This document shows, in pieces, positions 8,447 to 15,527 of a DNA stretch of 19,446 bases. How positions within the stretch are numbered: position 1 is the stretch's first letter; the number at the start of each line of letters is the position of its first letter. The translations under genes were made by a program, and so were the position numbers. Source of the DNA: Bacteroidales bacterium UBA1736 (GTDB lineage: Bacteria > Bacteroidota > Bacteroidia > Bacteroidales > UBA932); the NCBI GenBank assembly GCA_002315825.1, contig DCIC01000118.1:1-19446 (forward strand). Reading direction: 5' to 3'. The notes beneath the pieces were generated by a model. That model was given only the letters and a program-made list of their open reading frames with translations. It made no database searches and had not been told where the DNA came from.

Positions 8447-9660
8447 TCAGAAGACGTATTCTGACAACATCAATGGCATCACTCCTTGCAGCAAGCACTA
8501 TGCTGCAAGGAGTTGATTTTGGAAAGTCCAAGCAGACCAAGGACATACCTGTCGGTGACGGTCCTTCTGTCGCATATACCTCAAATGACTTCGGATTCAG
8601 ACTGTTCAAGCGATTTGCGGGAAAAGACCAGGCGTTTTTCTCTCCGATAAGCCTTTCTCAAGCCCTTGCTATGACTTCAATCGGAGCGAAGGGCAAGACA
8701 GCAGAGGATATGGCCATAGCAATGGGATTCAAGGGCCAGAGTGTCGAGCAAATAGCAAACGGGTACTCAGCCCTCGCTGGAGCATTGACCGGAAAGGAAA
8801 GGAGTGTGAAGCTCAACATCGCCAATTCGATATGGGTGGACAATGACCTGCAGCTCAAGAGCGGGTTTGCCAATCAAGGCAAGGCTCTGTTCGGGGCAGA
8901 AATAGCTTCGGCTGATTTCAGATCGGCCGAGACACTCAGAAAGATCAACCAGTGGTGCTATTCAAAGACTGAGGGCAGGATTCCGAGCATAATCGACAGG
9001 ATAGATCCGATGATGAAGATGTATCTGTTCAACGCTCTGTATTTCAAGGGAGAATGGATGATTCCCTTCCCCAGCACCTATAAGGACAGATTCAACTGTA
9101 TCGACGGGACAAGAATCCAGGTCGAGATGATGATAGCGGAGAGATATTTCCAGTATTACGAAAACGATTATTTCCGTTTTGCAGAGATACCTTACAAGAC
9201 CGGAATAGGAGACGAGAGTGGTTGTTCGATGATCATCGCTCTGCCCAAGGGGGATTTCCTGAAGGCCCGGGAAAGTCTGGATGCATCATCCTGGGAGGCT
9301 ATGTACCAAGGCCTCGAGAGCAAGAAGCTGGACTTCAAAATGCCGAAATTCTCGATGGAGTATGAGGCAGTGCTCAATGATGTACTTACGGAAGAAGGAA
9401 TGGGCATTGCATTCAGCAACAAAGCCGATTTCGGCGGCATAAGCGATTTTCCTCTGGCGATAGGCACGGTGAAGCAGAAAACCTATATCAATGTGGACGA
9501 GAACGGCTCGGAGGCCGCCGCAATCACTGCCATAGGTATGAGGGCAATGTCCGCAAGACCGGAGCCCTCCGACAGATTTTTCGTGGACAAGCCTTTTATC
9601 TATGCCATCTGTGACAAGGCCACAGGAGCAATTCTGTTCATCGGCCAGAAAGTCAAGTAA
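8431..9660 (+). CDS. Serpin (serine protease inhibitor), probably exported
   Basis: Serpins trap serine (sometimes cysteine) proteases by a suicide mechanism through an exposed reactive loop. The 409 aa product shows serpin landmarks in order: FSPISLSQALAMTSIGAKG, NSIWVDN, FNALYFKGEW, MPKFSMEYEAVLNDVL, MGIAFSNKADFGGIS, and the hinge NGSEAAAITA beginning at Gly359, closing with FFVDKPFIYAI and GAILFIGQ. The small-residue hinge suggests a true inhibitor. Counting as in alpha-1-antitrypsin puts P1-P1' at Met373-Ser374, an elastase-type site (inference). The N-terminus (RRRILTTSMASLLAAS) looks like a signal peptide but has no lipobox cysteine; its arginine run weakly resembles a Tat motif. Start choice: ATG at 8431 gives a standard charged n-region; ATG at 8419 adds four residues. 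An ATG at 8500 would remove the export signal. The gene overlaps the S9 peptidase by 16 bases and carries a strong hairpin in its signal codons. Confidence 0.92.
   Translation: MDKTIIRRRILTTSMASLLAASTMLQGVDFGKSKQTKDIPVGDGPSVAYTSNDFGFRLFKRFAGKDQAFFSPISLSQALAMTSIGAKGKTAEDMAIAMGFKGQSVEQIANGYSALAGALTGKERSVKLNIANSIWVDNDLQLKSGFANQGKALFGAEIASADFRSAETLRKINQWCYSKTEGRIPSIIDRIDPMMKMYLFNALYFKGEWMIPFPSTYKDRFNCIDGTRIQVEMMIAERYFQYYENDYFRFAEIPYKTGIGDESGCSMIIALPKGDFLKARESLDASSWEAMYQGLESKKLDFKMPKFSMEYEAVLNDVLTEEGMGIAFSNKADFGGISDFPLAIGTVKQKTYINVDENGSEAAAITAIGMRAMSARPEPSDRFFVDKPFIYAICDKATGAILFIGQKVK
8481..8513 (+). repeat. Perfect 13-base inverted repeat with 7-base loop in the serpin signal-peptide codons
   Basis: ACTCCTTGCAGCA (8481-8493), loop AGCACTA, TGCTGCAAGGAGT (8501-8513): 13 of 13 pairs, seven of them G-C, followed by TGATTTT. 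It begins 34 bases after the S9 peptidase stop codon, inside the serpin frame. In RNA it would form a stable stem-loop that could act as an attenuator or partial terminator, protect the 3' end of the peptidase message, or control serpin translation. Structure is seen; role is inferred. Confidence 0.75.
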
Positions 9661-9676
9661 GACAGAAGGAAAATAG

Positions 9677-12268
9677 CTATAGTATGATTGTTTCGCCTAT
9701 CATACTGCCGGAATATTCACGGCCGCCGATTACGGCAGTCACACCTACAGGGAGGTCAAGAGTAATACTCAAGCCTTCCTGTTCTTTTTTGCTGTAAACC
9801 TTGATGGTGCCGTAAGGGGTCTCCTTGCTGACTCTCACCCAGTCCATACCGGAAGGTAGTTGAGGGTCGATACGCACCTTCCTATAGCCCGGAGCTTCGG
9901 GAATGATGCCCCCGAGAGCCTGATAGAACCAGCTGCCTATTCCGTTATAACAGTTATGCAGACGACTGTTTCGCGCATCCCAGTACTCCCAGGTACCTGT
10001 AGCGCCATTGTCTATCATATACAGGTAACCGGGATAATCCCTTTCCTTTAGCATTCCGTACATAAATTCGACTTCCCGCTCGAGGGTAGCCCATTCTGTT
10101 ATGACGGGGACTCCTACCAGACCGGTGCTCAAATTCCCTCCATAAACATCTGCAGTGCGCTTCTTGAGAGTCTCGAGAAGAGACGGCTTCACATCATCGG
10201 GGACGATGCCCACAAGCATAGGGTACACCATATCAATCTGGCTTCCGCTTGCATATGTACAAGTCTCGGGATGATAGAGCTTGCTATTTATTGTCTGAGA
10301 AAGAGCCGAGAGCCTGCGTTCATAATCAGCCTTATCCTGATCAAGATGGAGCAGCCCTGCTATCTGGATGAGGTCCGCATATACCTGACAAAGCGAGCAG
10401 TTGTTGACAAGCTGGATGGATTCGGGGTCACTGACATTCAGGCCTTTGGGACCGGCCCAGTCGCCGAGGAACCATTGACGGTACCACTCGTAGGGCCAAT
10501 CCCGGAGAAGTCCGTCCACGGTATATTTATCCACATATCCCAGCCAGCGCTTCATAGTGGCATAAGAGTTCTCAATCAGTCGCTTATCCCCATAGCTGAT
10601 ATAATAGCGCCAAGGAGCCTGGACTATAAATCCGCACCAATACGGGCCGCCTCCGGCCATATAAGGATTGGGGGCGGTATGTGGCAGTCCACCGTCTTCC
10701 TTGACAGAATCATTCCAGGCAAGCATCCAGTTGGTAAAGAGAGGATTGGCATCATACATAATCTGTAAGGTCAGAGCAGATGCATTGCCGTCGCCGCCAT
10801 ATCCCAGACGCTCCCTGTTTGCACAATCAACCATATACCCGTCAAAAGCCAGATTCTCGACAGTATAATGGACCATATCGTGAATGGCGTTCATATCCGG
10901 GTCACTGCACTCAAAGCTTGAGGCCTCTGTATAATCTGTACGAATGCGCATACCCTTCAGATCAGCAAGAGAAGGCTTGGACTGGAGTCCTTCGAGAAGC
11001 ACATAACGGAAAACGTGATGATTGAATCTGTTTACAAAATGGTCGCCATCTTCCTTTCCGGATGAGATAAACTGGCTTTTCCCACAGAACTGAAGCACGC
11101 CGTCCTTATCCATATAATCAGAGAACCGGGCAGATGTGACGTGTCCATCAGGAAGTCCGGGAAGACTGATATCAAGAAAGCCGTTCAATATCTTGCCGAA
11201 ATCCACCACCCACGCAGTATCACCGTAAGCCTCAACGGATACAGGGGAGATAGTCTCCTGAACAGTACAGAGCTCGCAGGTCTGAGGGGTGGCAATGATG
11301 CCTTTTACATCCACCACATCCACGGGGCTCCATTCAAGTTTTGATAGCTCTTCGGGATTAAAGGAACAAGGGACCTGCCCCGCGTCAATCGACTCACCTT
11401 CAAACTGTCCGGGAAGCCAGGAGCCCAAGTCGCAATATCCGCTCCAGCGACCCTGCCAGCTTGCATCTGTTGCAAGGATGCATTCGGCGGTTCCGTCATT
11501 GACAAGGTCAAGTTCCGCCTTTACAAGGGCGCCTTCATATTGGGCCTCAAATGTTTTGGGCTTATACCATCCCGAGCCCGTCCAGAGTACAATCTCATTG
11601 TCGCCTTTGTGGAGCTTATCCGTCACATCATATGTAACTATGAGCGAACGCTTTCTCAACTCTGAAACGGCCGGGGTCAAAACAGCGTCCGAGACTTTTT
11701 CCCCATTGATATATACTTCGTGATACCCTAAAGAATTGACGTGCAGCACGGCCTGACCGGGGGCGGATTCAAGATTAAAGTCTTTTTTCAGAAGAGAGGA
11801 ACGTCCCTGCCCGGGAAAAGCTCCGATATACTCTCCCTTGAGAGTGTCGCCTTCCACAATTCCAATGGAGAAATGCTGAGGTTCACTCCAGGAAGACACC
11901 TCTGTATCAGATGCCCACACTCTCACCCTCCACCAGCACTGCTGACGCGACTTCAGGGCAGGGCCCTGATATGGGACCATCACCTGGTCGGGAGAAAACA
12001 CTCTTCCCGAATCCCAGATGTCCGACTCGTTGTCAAGAAGAGACGAGCGTGATGATGCCACTTGGATCTGATAAGAATCCTGACGCATCTGATAGATGGA
12101 CTGTATCTTCCAGTTGAAGGAAGGAAAGGTGGTATCTATGACGGGATCCCCACCAAGATAATTACATTTGCAATCATATACCGAAAGAGGCTTGGTACAA
12201 GACGAGATGATGCATATGGCAGATATAGCCATATGCATCAATATGGGTCTGATATGGAATGTCATCAT
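9677..12268 (-). CDS. GH78 alpha-L-rhamnosidase, predicted lipoprotein
   Basis: GH78 enzymes remove terminal alpha-L-rhamnose by inversion from pectin (RG-I/RG-II), bacterial polysaccharides or plant glycosides. The 863 aa product has a signal peptide ending in a lipobox-like ISSC (Cys24), an N-terminal fibronectin/beta-sandwich region (PSFNWKIQS, CWWRVRVWASD), a carbohydrate-binding-type sandwich (about 165-290, LHVNSLGYHEVYINGEKV) and the (alpha/alpha)6 catalytic barrel. The catalytic stretch VDCANRERLGYGGDGN places D481, E486 and D493 with the same 5- and 7-residue spacing as D567, E572 and D579 of Streptomyces avermitilis Rha78A. E761 in GTWEYWD is the likely base, and a C-terminal sandwich follows. 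The ATG at 12268 shares one base with the TonB-receptor stop (TGATG), implying coupling; a second ATG follows immediately. It is the last gene of the operon. No SusC/SusD pair is adjacent, so this is not a standard polysaccharide utilisation locus. Confidence 0.92.
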   Translation of the reverse strand: MMTFHIRPILMHMAISAICIISSCTKPLSVYDCKCNYLGGDPVIDTTFPSFNWKIQSIYQMRQDSYQIQVASSRSSLLDNESDIWDSGRVFSPDQVMVPYQGPALKSRQQCWWRVRVWASDTEVSSWSEPQHFSIGIVEGDTLKGEYIGAFPGQGRSSLLKKDFNLESAPGQAVLHVNSLGYHEVYINGEKVSDAVLTPAVSELRKRSLIVTYDVTDKLHKGDNEIVLWTGSGWYKPKTFEAQYEGALVKAELDLVNDGTAECILATDASWQGRWSGYCDLGSWLPGQFEGESIDAGQVPCSFNPEELSKLEWSPVDVVDVKGIIATPQTCELCTVQETISPVSVEAYGDTAWVVDFGKILNGFLDISLPGLPDGHVTSARFSDYMDKDGVLQFCGKSQFISSGKEDGDHFVNRFNHHVFRYVLLEGLQSKPSLADLKGMRIRTDYTEASSFECSDPDMNAIHDMVHYTVENLAFDGYMVDCANRERLGYGGDGNASALTLQIMYDANPLFTNWMLAWNDSVKEDGGLPHTAPNPYMAGGGPYWCGFIVQAPWRYYISYGDKRLIENSYATMKRWLGYVDKYTVDGLLRDWPYEWYRQWFLGDWAGPKGLNVSDPESIQLVNNCSLCQVYADLIQIAGLLHLDQDKADYERRLSALSQTINSKLYHPETCTYASGSQIDMVYPMLVGIVPDDVKPSLLETLKKRTADVYGGNLSTGLVGVPVITEWATLEREVEFMYGMLKERDYPGYLYMIDNGATGTWEYWDARNSRLHNCYNGIGSWFYQALGGIIPEAPGYRKVRIDPQLPSGMDWVRVSKETPYGTIKVYSKKEQEGLSITLDLPVGVTAVIGGREYSGSMIGETIIL
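9681..9706. terminator. Candidate weak terminator stem-loop between convergent serpin and rhamnosidase genes
   Basis: AGTATGAT (9681-9688) and ATCATACT (9699-9706) form a perfect 8-base A/T-rich stem around a 10-base loop. It lies in the last codons of the rhamnosidase gene, 20 bases past the serpin stop. Only 16 bases separate the two convergent genes (stops at 9660 and 9677), so a shared terminator is expected about here. The T-tract is poor on both strands (TTTT some bases beyond on the minus strand), so this is a suggestion only. Confidence 0.3.
12208..12240 (-). repeat. Perfect 13-base inverted repeat with 7-base loop in the rhamnosidase signal-peptide codons
   Basis: On the plus strand TGATGCATATGGC (12208-12220), loop AGATATA, GCCATATGCATCA (12228-12240): 13 of 13 pairs. 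It covers about codons 10-21 of the rhamnosidase and starts 27 bases after the stop codon of the TonB-receptor gene, read in the direction of transcription. No T-run follows, so a classical terminator is unlikely; control of translation, RNA processing or a protein-binding site is more plausible. Structure is seen; role is inferred. Confidence 0.75.
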
Positions 12269-14643
12269 CAGAAATTAAGGGCAGCTTTAAAAATCACACT
12301 TCTGGCATCACCGGGAACGCCGTTCTGTAACTGGCCGCCGAGGACATAGTATTTATTTGTAATATTACGGATATCAAGCGATAAGTCAAGCCACTTGGCC
12401 CCTTTCCATTCGAGACCGGCATTGACGATAGTGTATGGATCCTGATGATAAGTCTTGGTATCTGTGACACCCACAATTTTCTGAACGTAATCACTGATCA
12501 CTCCATTAAAGCCCGACTGATAATGTGCGTTCGCCCTGACGAGCAAACGTCCTCCCTTGGGAGTGACAAGCAAAGCATATTGCGCTGTCAGGTTTGCAAG
12601 GAGGTTGGGGACATTACCCACTTCATTGGCGTTGCTTGAGAAGAAGCTCTCCACCTTGAAAGGATGCTGGTAGGTCAGATTGGCATTGAGAAAAAGCCGG
12701 TCCTGACGATATTGGAGCGAATTCTCAAATCCGCCCATTGATATCTGTCCGGAATTGACAAAAGCTGATGCGTCACTGCTGGAATCGGAATCTGTTTCAG
12801 ATGCCCCCAGATTGTAGTACACCATATCGCGCACATCATTGTGGAATGCATTGAGCTCATATGTAAGACCAAGTCTCTTCCATTTGAAGGCGGTGCCGAT
12901 CTGATAGGAGTTCATCCTCTCGGGATTCAACCCGGTTCCGCCGGAAAACAAGGATATGGTGGAGCCACGGTAAAATGCAGCAGCATCTACGAATGAACGG
13001 GCATAGCCGCCCTTCACGGTCACAACGTTGCTTGGCATCCAGATAAGTGACAATCTGGGAGATGCTGTCTGGAGCTGCCGCCCGTCAATGCGCTTCTTGA
13101 AGTCAAAACGAATACCTCCATTGAAAATCAATCTCTTTGTAAAGTAATGTTTCAACTGGAGATATGAAGAGGCCGTCTGCTCTATTCCATTCAGAAGGAT
13201 ATTGTGACGGACATTGTTGGTCTGGTCAAAGTCTGATCCGATCATCAGCATTGCATCTCCCATAATCAAAGCTTCATACTGGAGGCCGAACATCACGGTA
13301 CCGGACATTTTTTCTCCTGCCTTGTAAAGGTATGTTCCGCTTAGATTAATATTGGAGCTGAAATCCTCCCAGTCGATAATCTCTCTGAGGCCCCTTGTCT
13401 TGACCTCTCCAATGCCGAGATCCCGTGCAAGATATGCCATCACTTCATACTTGACGGTATCACCGAGGACATTGTATATCTGCTGTCTTTCATTTGCTCC
13501 GGAAATGGAGGCCGAAAGAGTGAATTTTTCCCAAGTCTTGCTCCAGTCCAGGTCCGCGCGGAATGTGGTGGTTGTCCTTCCGGGGCCAAGACCATTCACA
13601 GTGCCATATTTGTCATAAGAGTATGTGTCACCTATCTCCATCAAGTTGTAAAAAGGGACAGGGTGGGACTGCTGCGCACAAATTTCAAAGACCAGATTGT
13701 CCCATTTGATCTTGGCTCCTACATCAAAGGTGGGACTGTCCTTATAAGCTCCCACATAATGAGTGGACATCCCTACATCATAAGCTTGTCCATCTGACAT
13801 ATATGAAGATCCCCAAATAAGAAATTCGGATTTCATATTTCCTTTTCCGACAAGAGCCGAGCCGTTGTATGTATTATGACTGCCAATTCTTCCGATAAGG
13901 CTGACACCATCGACATCCGCCCCGTTCTTTGTAATGATATTGACAACGGCTGTGAGTGCAACATTGCCATACAGAGAAGAAGCAGGCCCGCGAAGGACTT
14001 CTATCTGCTTTATCTTATCAAGACTGTTACGATAGTCAAACGGTTCAGAATTGGTTGTGGGACTATTGAGCCTATGCCCGTCCAGAAGGACAAGGATAGT
14101 CTCCTGTCCAAGACCATACACACCCCTCATCGCTACATTGTCTTCCAGGCCCTGTATGGCTGATATGCCGGGGACATATTGAATCAGAAGGTCCTGCAAC
14201 TTCAGCGCACCGGAAGCCTTGATCATTTCCTCAGTGATTAGAGTGATGGGGACGGATACCTCTTCCACCGACTCGGACATTTTGGATGCGGTGGTAATAG
14301 TGGATCCTACTTTCTTTATTTTGGACAGCAGCTCACCGAATCGTGGAGACTCACCGTACACCGCGTAGAAAGGATCGAGTTCAAGCAACTTTGCGGCATA
14401 CACTTCGGCCTGAGCAGATTTGTCCTGATACAGGCTGCTCAGCACAAGAAGTCTGTATGCCTGAATCTGGTACTCTCTGTCCAATAGGGGGACCCTGTCT
14501 CGGAGCATTGTATCCACCTGGACAAAATATCCCATCTCGAATGCATTGTTGGCATCAAAGAACGGTTGATTCTTATCTTCCTGTGCAGAGAGCGTCACTC
14601 CTATTAGGAGAAAGGCCAGAATTATGGTCAACTTTGCTTTCAT
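12268..14643 (-). CDS. TonB-dependent outer-membrane receptor with an N-terminal helical (TPR-like) domain
   Basis: An outer-membrane barrel that should import, or sense, a ligand using energy passed on by TonB. The 791 aa product starts with a Sec signal peptide (AFLLIGVTLSAQ). Residues about 25-105 form a helical region rich in alanine, leucine and tyrosine (AEVYAAKLLELDPFYAVYGE) that resembles TPR-like repeats, in place of the carboxypeptidase-regulatory sandwich common in SusC-type receptors or the STN domain of transducers. The plug (about 120-240) is classical: VPITLITEEMIKASG, LQDLLIQYVPGIS, MRGVYGLGQETILVLLDG, IEVLRGPASSLYGNVA, VVNIITK. The beta-barrel fills the rest and ends in aromatic FKAALNF. 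The 5' end overlaps the soluble kinase gene as ATGA (14643-14640); the 3' end overlaps the rhamnosidase start. No SusD-like lipoprotein is adjacent. Substrate is unknown: siderophore, cobamide or sugar all remain possible. Confidence 0.9.
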   Translation of the reverse strand: MKAKLTIILAFLLIGVTLSAQEDKNQPFFDANNAFEMGYFVQVDTMLRDRVPLLDREYQIQAYRLLVLSSLYQDKSAQAEVYAAKLLELDPFYAVYGESPRFGELLSKIKKVGSTITTASKMSESVEEVSVPITLITEEMIKASGALKLQDLLIQYVPGISAIQGLEDNVAMRGVYGLGQETILVLLDGHRLNSPTTNSEPFDYRNSLDKIKQIEVLRGPASSLYGNVALTAVVNIITKNGADVDGVSLIGRIGSHNTYNGSALVGKGNMKSEFLIWGSSYMSDGQAYDVGMSTHYVGAYKDSPTFDVGAKIKWDNLVFEICAQQSHPVPFYNLMEIGDTYSYDKYGTVNGLGPGRTTTTFRADLDWSKTWEKFTLSASISGANERQQIYNVLGDTVKYEVMAYLARDLGIGEVKTRGLREIIDWEDFSSNINLSGTYLYKAGEKMSGTVMFGLQYEALIMGDAMLMIGSDFDQTNNVRHNILLNGIEQTASSYLQLKHYFTKRLIFNGGIRFDFKKRIDGRQLQTASPRLSLIWMPSNVVTVKGGYARSFVDAAAFYRGSTISLFSGGTGLNPERMNSYQIGTAFKWKRLGLTYELNAFHNDVRDMVYYNLGASETDSDSSSDASAFVNSGQISMGGFENSLQYRQDRLFLNANLTYQHPFKVESFFSSNANEVGNVPNLLANLTAQYALLVTPKGGRLLVRANAHYQSGFNGVISDYVQKIVGVTDTKTYHQDPYTIVNAGLEWKGAKWLDLSLDIRNITNKYYVLGGQLQNGVPGDARSVIFKAALNF

Positions 14644-15518
14644 CGCATAATCTTTACAGGGAACAGGAATGAAATGGTCGTGCCTTCTCCTTCTTTTGAC
14701 TGAAGGTCCAACTGTCCCTTATGTACATCCATAATAATACTGCGGATAATTCCCATACCCAGCCCGGTACCGCTGCCTGCGGGCTTGGTCGTGTAGAAAT
14801 TCTCAAAAACGTGCTCACGGGTTTCCGGGCTCATTCCCATACCATTGTCCGTCATCTCGATACGGACATCTGCATCATTTGCCTGAGTCGGGGTGAAGGA
14901 CATCTTGACGGAGACTGTAGGGGTATATCCGTCAGACTCCTTTTCGGAGCGTTCTTTTACGGTGTAGAATGCATTGTTCATCACATTCAGGATTGCACGG
15001 CTGATATCCTGAGGAACTACCAGAACCTTGGGCATACCCTCAGGATATGACTCCTGGATCGAGACATTGAAATTCTTATTGTTGGCACGCATAGCGTGAT
15101 AACTCAGCCATACATACTCGTGCACGAGCGTGGACAGATCTACGGGAAGGAACTCCCCGGACTTGCCGCGACTCTGTAGCAAAATGCCGCGAATGACTCC
15201 GATAGCTCTCTCTCCGTGCTCCTGGATTTTCTTCAAATTGTCAGACAGATCCTTGGAAATATCTTCCATATCTGCCGCAGAATCTTCATCCAATTTGTCT
15301 ATATTCTCTTCCACGACTTCAGACAGATCCTTAAGAAGAGATGCCGACATCTTGCTGAAATTGATCACGAAATTGAGAGGATTTTGGACCTCGTGTGCAA
15401 TACCGGCCGACAAGAGGCCCAGAGAGGCAAGTTTGTCCTGCTTCTGGAGTTGACCCTTAAGATCCTCAACTTGTTTTTGAAGTTCTTCTATCTGTTTTTG
15501 CAATTCATTATCTTCCAT
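14640..15518 (-). CDS. Soluble sensor-less histidine kinase
   Basis: A 292 aa cytosolic kinase. Residues 1-30 are a coiled coil built of EELQKQVEDLKGQLQKQ-type heptads; the dimerisation/phospho-acceptor helix carries SAGIAHEVQNPLNF with the acceptor His42. A long acidic two-helix DHp hairpin follows, then an HATPase_c domain with an N-box (NVMNNAFYTVKER), G1 box DNGMGM, F-box region FENFYTTKP and G2 box GTGLGMG. All catalytic elements are present, but there is no input domain, signal peptide or transmembrane helix, so it must receive its signal from a partner. The obvious partner is the membrane sensor encoded 9 bases upstream, whose DHp domain has closely similar sequence and layout but lacks the histidine. 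It overlaps the receptor gene by four bases. No response regulator is visible in the window, so the phosphate acceptor is unknown. Confidence 0.9.
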   Translation of the reverse strand: MEDNELQKQIEELQKQVEDLKGQLQKQDKLASLGLLSAGIAHEVQNPLNFVINFSKMSASLLKDLSEVVEENIDKLDEDSAADMEDISKDLSDNLKKIQEHGERAIGVIRGILLQSRGKSGEFLPVDLSTLVHEYVWLSYHAMRANNKNFNVSIQESYPEGMPKVLVVPQDISRAILNVMNNAFYTVKERSEKESDGYTPTVSVKMSFTPTQANDADVRIEMTDNGMGMSPETREHVFENFYTTKPAGSGTGLGMGIIRSIIMDVHKGQLDLQSKEGEGTTISFLFPVKIMR

Positions 15519-15527
15519 ACGCTTCTA

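Noticed and set aside
14598..14610. Palindrome CTCCTATTAGGAG in the TonB-receptor signal codons, considered as a third signal-sequence hairpin
   Set aside because: The loop would be one base; at most a 4-5 pair stem forms, unlike the 13-base hairpins.
9677..14643. Interpretation of the receptor plus rhamnosidase as a classical SusCD polysaccharide utilisation locus
   Set aside because: No SusD-like lipoprotein, the receptor lacks the SusC-type N-terminal domain, and the sensor is not a hybrid two-component regulator.
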